Assembly: GCA_947174965.1 (NCBI GenBank)
Contig: CAMWKY010000172.1
Coordinates: 1 to 5,168 of the forward strand
Length of the DNA stretch: 5,168 nucleotides
Direction: 5' to 3'
Source of the DNA: an uncultured Ruminococcus sp.
Lineage (GTDB): Bacteria > Bacillota > Clostridia > Oscillospirales > Ruminococcaceae
The notes under the pieces are model-generated. The model was not told the origin of the DNA. It searched no databases and saw nothing but the letters and a program-made list of their open reading frames with translations. This document shows, piece after piece, positions 1-5,168 of the stretch (within the stretch, counting starts at the first letter, position 1; the number at the start of each line of letters is the position of its first letter). The position numbers were made by a program, and so were the translations under genes.

Positions 1-55
1 AATTTTCAAGTGCTGTTTCTTCAAAATAATTTTCTTGTATTTTACTATCAGACTA

Positions 56-84
56 TTGATTTTTTTAGAATAAAATGGTATAAT
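56..84 (+). promoter_or_regulatory. SigA-type promoter of the AI-2E transporter gene
   Basis: The -35 element is TTGATT (56-61) and the -10 element is a perfect TATAAT (79-84), separated by exactly 17 bases. TGG at 76-78 adds an extended -10 motif. Transcription should begin near 90-92, only about 17 bases before the TTG start codon at 108, so the leader is little more than the ribosome binding site. No operator-like inverted repeat overlaps the promoter, and the sequence suggests constitutive housekeeping transcription. This is assigned from motif match only. Confidence 0.82.
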
Positions 85-91
85 AAAAATT

Positions 92-99
92 AAGGAAGG
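92..99 (+). promoter_or_regulatory. Ribosome binding site that selects the TTG start at 108
   Basis: AAGGAAGG is a strong Shine-Dalgarno sequence ending 8 bases before the TTG codon at 108, which is ideal spacing. An in-frame GTG at 99-101 would extend the protein by three residues, but it shares its first base with this site and would have no usable ribosome binding site upstream. The TTG is therefore the preferred start. Confidence 0.75.
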
Positions 100-107
100 T
101 GATTATA

Positions 108-1355
108 TTGAAAATAAACTGGAATGAAAAATATACAACAATTTCTGTTTATGTGGTTTTAACTTTTGCTGTGTGTATCATTGTCTATGCACTGCTTTTC
201 AATTTCTCAATTTTAGTGGCAGGACTAAAAAACTTTTTTTCTGTAATTGCTCCTATAATATGGGGTCTTATTATAGCATATGTGCTTAATCCGATTATGA
301 TGTGGATGGAAAGACGCATAAAAACTATTACAGACAGAAAAAAGCCCATGCCAAAATTATGCCGTACAATTTCTATAACCTTTACAATGATAATTTTTAT
401 TGCTATGCTTTCTGCTCTGGCATCAATAATTCTTCCGCAGGTTATAGAAAGTATAACAGGAATTTTCAATAATTTCGGAAGTTATATTGATAACTTTGAA
501 AAATGGATAAGTTCAATTCTTGTAAAATATACGGAAATCAGAACACAGGTTAATAATCAGCTTGATAATCTGAAAAATACATTAACGGAATTTATAAATA
601 GTATTGTACCTAAAATCGGCGAAATCATGAAAAAAGTCACCGACAGCACATTAAGTTTTATAGTTGCTCTGAAAGATTTTTTCATTGGATTGATTGTAGC
701 TGTTTATTTTCTTTTTGACAAAGAACATTTTCAGTCACAGCTGAAAAAAATCATATGTGCAGTACTTCCGAAAAGAGCATCATCAGGATTTTTAAGAATA
801 TGTGTTCAGACAAATGATTCCATAAGCGGTTTTGTTTCCGGAAAAGTTATTGATTCAATAATAATAGGCTGTCTCTGCTTCATCTGCATGACTATAATGA
901 AACTCAATTTTGCAGTTCTTATTTCTGTTATTGTAGGAGTCACAAATATTATTCCGTTCTTTGGTCCTTTTATAGGAGCTATTCCAAGTGCATTACTTTT
1001 GCTTTTTGCAAGTCCGAAACAGGTTATTCCTTTCCTTATTCTTATTTTTGTAATTCAACAGCTTGACGGAAATATCATAGGTCCGAAAATTCTTGGACAA
1101 TCTATAGGAATTTCTGCCTTCTGGGTGCTTTTCTCAATTCTTGTCGGCGGAGGTCTGTTTGGTGTTGCAGGAATGATTTTAGGTGTACCGATATTTGCGG
1201 TAATATATTCCCTCATAAACCAATATATTACCTATCTTCTTGAAAAAAGAGATATGCCGACTTCAACAGCTGAATATATTCCAACTCATCATGATTTGCA
1301 GAAACCTGTAAACAAATCAAAAGAAATACATCTTTTTAAAAAGAAAAAGAAATAA
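108..1355 (+). CDS. AI-2E family (UPF0118) transporter, multi-pass membrane protein
   Basis: This is a 415-residue polytopic membrane protein of the AI-2E/UPF0118 family (Pfam PF01594), which includes E. coli TqsA, PerM and YhhT. Likely membrane segments lie near residues 14-31, 43-64, 88-109, 182-203, 247-264, 268-300 (two passes), 306-321 and 334-369. A charged, helical soluble region at about 110-180 sits between the third and fourth segments, as is usual. Family hallmarks are the NIIPFFGPFIGAIPS block (about 280-294), the QQLDGNIIGPKILG block (about 317-330) and the glycine-rich GGGLFGVAGMILGVP stretch (about 347-361). The length is normal for the family. The C-terminus is a hydrophilic, lysine-rich tail, presumably cytoplasmic. 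Substrate cannot be read from sequence: characterised relatives are linked to autoinducer-2 export or to Na+/H+ antiport. The TTG start is chosen from Shine-Dalgarno spacing. The gene has its own promoter and may be cotranscribed with the SGNH-like gene 59 bases downstream. Confidence 0.93.
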   Translation: MKINWNEKYTTISVYVVLTFAVCIIVYALLFNFSILVAGLKNFFSVIAPIIWGLIIAYVLNPIMMWMERRIKTITDRKKPMPKLCRTISITFTMIIFIAMLSALASIILPQVIESITGIFNNFGSYIDNFEKWISSILVKYTEIRTQVNNQLDNLKNTLTEFINSIVPKIGEIMKKVTDSTLSFIVALKDFFIGLIVAVYFLFDKEHFQSQLKKIICAVLPKRASSGFLRICVQTNDSISGFVSGKVIDSIIIGCLCFICMTIMKLNFAVLISVIVGVTNIIPFFGPFIGAIPSALLLLFASPKQVIPFLILIFVIQQLDGNIIGPKILGQSIGISAFWVLFSILVGGGLFGVAGMILGVPIFAVIYSLINQYITYLLEKRDMPTSTAEYIPTHHDLQKPVNKSKEIHLFKKKKK

Positions 1356-1381
1356 TAAAAAAGGGTGCATCTGATGCACCC
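1351..1381 (-). terminator. Hairpin with U-tract on the minus strand (possible antisense terminator)
   Basis: GGGTGCAT (1363-1370) and ATGCACCC (1374-1381) form a perfect 8-bp stem with a 3-base CTG loop. The plus-strand downstream sequence (ACATATCTATATT) has no U-run. On the minus strand the hairpin is followed directly by TTTTTTATTATT (complement of 1362-1351), which is the layout of an intrinsic terminator for leftward transcription. In the rightward direction it may act as a weak terminator, an attenuator or a 3'-end stabiliser between two co-directional genes. The stem is clear; its role is inferred. Confidence 0.6.
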
Positions 1382-1402
1382 ACATATCTATATTAATTAT
1401 TC

Positions 1403-1408
1403 AGGGAG
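1403..1408 (+). promoter_or_regulatory. Ribosome binding site of the SGNH-like gene
   Basis: AGGGAG lies 6 bases before the ATG at 1415, a good Shine-Dalgarno match and spacing that supports this start. No convincing -35/-10 pair is visible between the hairpin (ending 1381) and this site, so transcription probably comes from the promoter at 56-84. Confidence 0.75.
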
Positions 1409-1414
1409 ATTTAT

Positions 1415-2272
1415 ATGGAACAGAAAAGAACTATCCAGCGCAAACAGAGTAAGAAGAAGAAAAGACCGAAAGTTCGCTTCAACTTCTGGGTGATGTTTAT
1501 TATATTTGCACTTTCATTTATCGGCTGTTTTGTTTTATATATGCTGGCAGCTAATTTTAATGATGACTTTTTCAAAGATGAATTTGAAGATGCTGTAATT
1601 GAAATTGAACATTACGTTCCCGAAAGCACAACAGAATCTGTTGCAGCCACAACAGAATCAGAACAGACAGCTATACAGGATTCAATAACAAATCCTGTTC
1701 CGCAGTCTGCACTTGTAAATCCCGATTACTTTGACAATGCAAGTCTTATATCTGATTCAACATTAAAATATGCGTCTGATTACAGTAAATTCAGTGAGGC
1801 TAATATTTTCTACAGCTCCGAACTTAATGCCTCAAACTGTAGTACGCTTAAAATCAACAGCAGTTTCGGCAATGACAGTTTATATGATATAATAAAAAAC
1901 AAAAAGCCTGTTATACTTTATATCATGCTTGGCAGTGACATTGAAACATCAACTGTTGATGACATGATAGCAAGCTATAAAACTCTTGTAAACAATATAC
2001 ATTCAGCTTTGCCTGATACAAAAGTGTACGTAATGCAATTACCGCCTGTTATTTATGATACAGAAACACTCACAAATGAAATGATTAATAATTATAATGA
2101 CAGACTTCTTGAAATGTGCAACGAAACAGGAGTATACTGCATTGATACAAATACAGCCCTGAAAGCTGAAAACGGTGTATTAAAAGAGGAGTATTATTCA
2201 TATGACACACTTAGCATATCTGCATCAGGATACAGCAAGATATGCGAATACATTGTAAATCACGTTGCATGA
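1415..2272 (+). CDS. Membrane-anchored SGNH/GDSL-hydrolase-like protein, probably catalytically degenerate
   Basis: This 285-residue protein starts with a lysine/arginine-rich cytoplasmic tail (1-22), then one membrane segment (about 24-46), an acidic and Ser/Thr-rich linker (about 50-100), and an extracytoplasmic domain (about 103-283). That domain follows the order of Clostridia SGNH/GDSL-like proteins. NPDYFDNASLISDST (102-116) matches the usual YFDDALFIGDS block, YIMLGSDI (169-176) the YIMLGxND block, and SALPDTKVYVMQLPPV (197-212) the strand before the last catalytic loop. YDTLSISASGY (263-273) matches the usual DGxHLTxxGY block. Ser115 and Asp264 sit at the nucleophile and acid positions. 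The catalytic histidine position is Ser267, the GDS glycine is Ser113, and the block III asparagine is Asp175. Active relatives hydrolyse esters, for example removing acetyl groups from cell-wall or carbohydrate substrates. This one may instead bind ligand or act as a scaffold outside the membrane. The fold assignment is from motif pattern only. Confidence 0.8.
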   Translation: MEQKRTIQRKQSKKKKRPKVRFNFWVMFIIFALSFIGCFVLYMLAANFNDDFFKDEFEDAVIEIEHYVPESTTESVAATTESEQTAIQDSITNPVPQSALVNPDYFDNASLISDSTLKYASDYSKFSEANIFYSSELNASNCSTLKINSSFGNDSLYDIIKNKKPVILYIMLGSDIETSTVDDMIASYKTLVNNIHSALPDTKVYVMQLPPVIYDTETLTNEMINNYNDRLLEMCNETGVYCIDTNTALKAENGVLKEEYYSYDTLSISASGYSKICEYIVNHVA

Positions 2273-2275
2273 AAT

Positions 2276-2319
2276 AAAAACAGCTTATGCAGAAAAATGC
2301 ACAAGCTGTTTATTTTTTA
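2276..2319. terminator. Bidirectional intrinsic terminator between convergent genes
   Basis: AACAGCTT (2279-2286) pairs with AAGCTGTT (2303-2310), and TGCA (2288-2291) with TGCA (2298-2301), around one A-C mismatch and a GAAAAA loop. On the plus strand the stem runs into TTATTTTTTA, and on the minus strand into TTTATTTC, so both directions have a U-tract. It serves the SGNH-like gene, whose stop is at 2270-2272, and nrdG, whose TAA at 2317-2319 lies inside the plus-strand U-tract. Confidence 0.88.
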
Positions 2320-2820
2320 TGGCTCTGTTTCAATTGCAATACCTTTTTCAAGGCTCAACTGACAATCAATATATCTCTGATTACTGCTTCCACGAAACTT
2401 TGTTTCCCAGCTTTTTAATTCAGGAATAAATTTCCCGTCAATCAAAATATCTGTTATTTTCAGAAGTTCGCCCCAGTGATTTTTGTCACGGTTGCTGTAT
2501 AGTTCCTCAAAGGTATATCCTGTATAAGTCACAATATTCAGTTTGACAGATTTTATTTTTCTGCCAAGTTCAGCAAGTACTTCTGCCTGACAGAACGGCT
2601 CACCACCGCTGAACGTTACACCGTCAAGCAGAGGATTTGACTTTATCTTCTCAAAAAGTATATCAGTATCAATAATTTCTCCGCCGTTGAAATCGTGTGT
2701 CTGTGGATTGTGACAGTCTTTGCAGTGATGCGGACAGCCCTGTACAAAAATAGTAAATCTTATGCCAGAACCGTCAACAATTGAATCGTTGACAGTTCCG
2801 GCTACTCTTATTTCAGACAT
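2317..2820 (-). CDS. nrdG: Anaerobic ribonucleoside-triphosphate reductase activating protein (NrdG)
   Basis: NrdG is a 167-residue radical-SAM enzyme of the cytoplasm. It uses a [4Fe-4S] cluster to cleave S-adenosylmethionine and abstract hydrogen from the C-terminal glycine of NrdD, creating the glycyl radical needed for catalysis. The cluster motif is CPHHCKDC with Cys29, Cys33 and Cys36 (CX3CX2C). SGGEP (71-75) is the SAM-binding GGE motif, and FRGSSNQR (142-149) is a family-typical C-terminal block. The N-terminal MSEIRVAGTVNDSIVDG is a normal NrdG start. An upstream in-frame Met would lengthen the protein by 22 non-family residues inside nrdD and is rejected. The ATG overlaps the nrdD stop (ATGTCTGA, 8 bases shared). 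The only purine-rich site, AAAGGA (2840-2835), is 14 bases upstream, which is far. Translation is therefore probably coupled to nrdD, matching the obligate partnership of the two proteins. Confidence 0.96.
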   Translation of the reverse strand: MSEIRVAGTVNDSIVDGSGIRFTIFVQGCPHHCKDCHNPQTHDFNGGEIIDTDILFEKIKSNPLLDGVTFSGGEPFCQAEVLAELGRKIKSVKLNIVTYTGYTFEELYSNRDKNHWGELLKITDILIDGKFIPELKSWETKFRGSSNQRYIDCQLSLEKGIAIETEP

Positions 2821-5134
2821 TATGCTTAACTCTATCCTTTTCTTCGGCACGTTTGCCGTCATTGAAACGGTCAAGAGTGCCGACAAGATAGCCTGTTATA
2901 CGGCGTATTCTGTCAAATGCAACATTTTCGCTGTCGTGTTCAGTTCGTCCGCAACATGGACAGACATCACCAATAATTCCAGTAAATCCACAGCATGGGT
3001 CACGGTCAACAGGGTGATTGATTGCACCATAGCCGATGCCATTCTCTTTCATACAACGTACAATTTTTTCAAATGCAGAGAGATTCTCCAATGGGTCGCC
3101 GTCAAGTTCAATATAGCTGATGTGACCTGCATTTGTAAGCTCATGATAAGGTGCTTCGATTTTGATTTTTTCAAACGCACTGATTGGATAATATACTGGT
3201 ACATGGAAAGAGTTTGTGTAGTAGTCACGGTCTGTTACACCCTTGATAATACCATATTTTTTAGCGTCCATGCGTACAAATCTGCCTGAAAGTCCTTCAG
3301 CAGGGGTTGCAAGGAGCGAGAAGTTAAGACCTGTTTTCTTTGATTCCTCATCAAGACGATTGCGCATAGCCGTTACAATTTCAAGTCCGAGTTCTCTTGC
3401 ATCTTCGTCTTCACCATGATGCTTTCCGATAAGTGCGGTAAGAGTTTCAGCAAGTCCGATAAATCCGACAGAAAGCGTGCCGTGTTTGAGTATTTCACCG
3501 ATTGTATCATCAGGAGAAAGCTTATCTGAATCAACCCATATGCCTTGACCCATAAGAAACGGGAAGTTTCTGACACGCTTTTGTGCCTGAATACGATAAC
3601 GGTGCATAAGCTGGTCGATAGATAAATCCATCATTTCATCAAGCATATCAAAAAACAGTCCTACATTGTGATTTGCCTTTATAGCAAGTCGGGGAAGATT
3701 TATTGAAGTAAAGCTGAGATTTCCTCTGCCTGTAACAATTTCCTTTGATTTGTCATAGTTGTTGCTTATAACTCTTGTACGACAGCCCATATAAGCTATT
3801 TCTGTATCGGGGTTATTTTCCTTGTAATACTGGAGATTGAACGGAGCATCAATGAAAGAGAAGTTCGGGAAAAGTCTCTTTGCAGAAACACGGCACGCAA
3901 GTTTAAATAAATCATAGTTCGGGTCAGTCGGGTTATAGTTTATGCCGTCCTTGATTTTGAAAATGTGAATCGGGAAAATAGGGGTTTCACTGTTGCCAAG
4001 ACCTGCTTCCTGCGCAAGCAGAATATTCTTTATAACCATTCTGCCCTCTGGTGACGTATCTGTGCCGTAGTTAATTGAACTGAACGGAGTCTGCGCACCT
4101 GCACGGCTGTTCATTGTGTTGAGGTTGTGAATAAGTGCTTCCATAGCCTGATATGTTGCACGGTCAGTCTCTCTTACAGCATTTTTTACAGCAAATTCCT
4201 GAATTTTCGTTGCAGTTTCAGCATCTGTATAATTAAGAAGAAGTTCATATTCCTTTTCTTGATAGCCGTTGTCATTTGCAAGAACAGGTATAAGATTATA
4301 TTTTTCTTTGATTTCCTTTTTTATTGATTCTGCTGTCTCAAATTCATTTTCAGCATTTCCGATAAGATTCAAAGCCCTTGCAACATTCTGTGAATATCTT
4401 GCAGAATACGTTTTTTTTACGCCGTCCGACATGGCATAGTCAAATGTAGGAATACTCTGTCCGCCGTGCTGGTCGTTCTGATTTGACTGAATTGCAATGC
4501 AGGCAAGTGCAGAGTAACTTGCAATATCGTTAGGCTCTCTTAAGAAGCCGTGACCTGTTGAGAAACCGTTGTGGAAAAGCTTTTTCAAATCAATTTGAGT
4601 GCAGGTTGTTGTGAGGGTATAGAAATCGAGGTCGTGAATATGAATATCACCGTTTCTGTGTGCTTTGGAGTGTTTCGGGTCGAGAACATACATACCATAG
4701 TATTCTTTAGCTGAAACAGACCCATATTTCAGCATAGTACCCATAGCGGTATCGCCGTCAATATTTGCATTTTCACGCTTTATATCGCTGTCTTTCGCAT
4801 CACTGAAAGTGAGTTCATTAAGTACACACATAAGATTCGTTTTCATCTCACGTGAACGCGTACGCTCATAGCGATAAAGGATATAGGCTTTTGCTGTTTT
4901 TGCGTGACCTTTTTCAATAAGTATCTTTTCAACAAGGTCCTGAATTTCCTCAACAGTCGGAATTTTATTTGGATTCTGCGATTCATAGGTTTTGCAGACT
5001 TCCGCTGAAATCTCCATAGCGGTATTCATGTCACTGCCCCCGCACGATTCAGCAGCTTTCATGATAGCATTTGCAATCTTTTCAATGTTGAAAGGAACTT
5101 TTCTTCTGTCTCTTTTTATTATATGTATTATCAT
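2813..5134 (-). CDS. nrdD: Anaerobic (class III) ribonucleoside-triphosphate reductase (NrdD)
   Basis: NrdD makes deoxyribonucleotides from ribonucleoside triphosphates using an oxygen-sensitive glycyl radical. The protein has 773 residues, normal for the longer Clostridia type. An ATP-cone for ATP/dATP control of overall activity spans about 2-95. The catalytic barrel follows, with HIHDLDFYTLTTTCTQIDL (165-183) carrying Cys178, and MGCRTRV (449-455) carrying Cys451, the probable thiyl-radical residue. GRGNLSFTSINLPR (469-482) includes Asn472 at the place of E. coli Asn311, which suggests the formate-using subtype (inference). The C-terminus has a zinc-ribbon-like cluster (Cys714, 715, 725, 727, 728), then RRITGYLVG, where Gly748 is the likely glycyl radical, and FNDGKRAEEKDRVKH. 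The first zinc half-site is unusual: Asp712 stands where I would expect the first cysteine. The ATG at 5134 has a strong Shine-Dalgarno site 9 bases upstream. nrdG follows with an 8-base overlap. Confidence 0.97.
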   Translation of the reverse strand: MIIHIIKRDRRKVPFNIEKIANAIMKAAESCGGSDMNTAMEISAEVCKTYESQNPNKIPTVEEIQDLVEKILIEKGHAKTAKAYILYRYERTRSREMKTNLMCVLNELTFSDAKDSDIKRENANIDGDTAMGTMLKYGSVSAKEYYGMYVLDPKHSKAHRNGDIHIHDLDFYTLTTTCTQIDLKKLFHNGFSTGHGFLREPNDIASYSALACIAIQSNQNDQHGGQSIPTFDYAMSDGVKKTYSARYSQNVARALNLIGNAENEFETAESIKKEIKEKYNLIPVLANDNGYQEKEYELLLNYTDAETATKIQEFAVKNAVRETDRATYQAMEALIHNLNTMNSRAGAQTPFSSINYGTDTSPEGRMVIKNILLAQEAGLGNSETPIFPIHIFKIKDGINYNPTDPNYDLFKLACRVSAKRLFPNFSFIDAPFNLQYYKENNPDTEIAYMGCRTRVISNNYDKSKEIVTGRGNLSFTSINLPRLAIKANHNVGLFFDMLDEMMDLSIDQLMHRYRIQAQKRVRNFPFLMGQGIWVDSDKLSPDDTIGEILKHGTLSVGFIGLAETLTALIGKHHGEDEDARELGLEIVTAMRNRLDEESKKTGLNFSLLATPAEGLSGRFVRMDAKKYGIIKGVTDRDYYTNSFHVPVYYPISAFEKIKIEAPYHELTNAGHISYIELDGDPLENLSAFEKIVRCMKENGIGYGAINHPVDRDPCCGFTGIIGDVCPCCGRTEHDSENVAFDRIRRITGYLVGTLDRFNDGKRAEEKDRVKHNV

Positions 5135-5143
5135 TTAACATAT

Positions 5144-5149
5144 CCCCCT
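5144..5149 (-). promoter_or_regulatory. Ribosome binding site of nrdD
   Basis: On the minus strand AGGGGG, within CAGGGGGATA, lies 9 bases before the nrdD ATG at 5134. It supports that start over the out-of-frame ATG at 5141. Only 34 bases of upstream sequence remain in the window, so no promoter or NrdR box can be judged. Confidence 0.75.
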
Positions 5150-5168
5150 GTAGCATTGCTTTTTTATC

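Noticed and set aside
1..55. Possible end of an upstream plus-strand gene or start of a divergent minus-strand gene
   Set aside because: Frame 1 is open from base 1 to a TAA at 91 but would run through the promoter and codes low-complexity Phe/Asn/Leu sequence. A minus-strand TTG frame lacks a ribosome binding site. Neither is supportable from so short a stretch.
185..469. Minus-strand 94-codon open frame inside the permease gene
   Set aside because: It is antisense to conserved membrane segments of the AI-2E gene. Its hydrophobic look is a by-product of the complementary strand.
2762..3289. Plus-strand 175-codon open frame opposite the nrdD 3' end and nrdG 5' end
   Set aside because: It lies fully antisense to two well-supported genes, its translation has no recognisable domain, and it is explained by the codon composition of nrdD read backwards.
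3373..3576. Minus-strand 67-codon open frame in another frame inside nrdD
   Set aside because: It lies in an alternate frame of a fully conserved NrdD region, with no frameshift evidence and no family resemblance.
4127..4327. Plus-strand 66-codon open frame, Phe/Ile/Cys-rich
   Set aside because: It is antisense to nrdD. Its composition simply mirrors Lys/Glu/Asn-rich nrdD codons.
4411..4418. Run of eight T (A8 in the nrdD message, codons for Lys240-Lys241) as a slippage site
   Set aside because: The NrdD frame continues intact on both sides with family-typical sequence, and no alternate-frame product or stimulatory structure is evident. Such runs are expected in AT-rich DNA.
5135..5168. NrdR box or riboswitch upstream of nrdD
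   Set aside because: Only 34 bases are present and no NrdR-like palindrome is visible in them. The regulatory region lies outside the window.

Overview
The window looks like ordinary chromosomal DNA from a low-GC, anaerobic Gram-positive bacterium. It best fits a gut or rumen Clostridia member, perhaps close to Ruminococcus; this placement is inference. It rests on the AT-rich sequence, strong Gram-positive Shine-Dalgarno sites, an oxygen-sensitive class III ribonucleotide reductase, and a membrane-anchored SGNH-like protein of a kind common in Ruminococcus-like genomes.

Left half, + strand. Positions 1-107 are intergenic and contain a near-consensus vegetative promoter (56-84) and a Shine-Dalgarno site (92-99). 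Positions 1-55 hold nothing I can assign. Next come a multi-pass membrane protein of the AI-2E/UPF0118 transporter family (108-1355), a compact hairpin (1363-1381), and a single-pass membrane protein with an SGNH/GDSL-hydrolase-like outer domain (1415-2272). The second gene has no obvious promoter of its own, so the two may share a transcript. The SGNH-like domain appears to have lost its catalytic histidine and two other signature residues.

Right half, - strand. nrdD (2813-5134) and nrdG (2317-2820) form a class III ribonucleotide reductase operon with an 8-base overlap. NrdG is the radical-SAM activase that installs the glycyl radical on NrdD. NrdD then reduces ribonucleoside triphosphates to deoxyribonucleotides without oxygen. 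The start of nrdD lies 34 bases from the window edge, so its promoter is outside the window.

The two halves converge on a bidirectional terminator (2276-2319), with only 44 bases between the stop codons. There are no RNA genes, mobile elements, CRISPR arrays or long repeats, and no gap over 300 bases without a gene. I found no convincing new multi-gene system. The best leads are the apparent SGNH pseudoenzyme, the odd cysteine spacing in the NrdD zinc ribbon, and a hairpin whose U-tract faces the wrong way for its neighbours.
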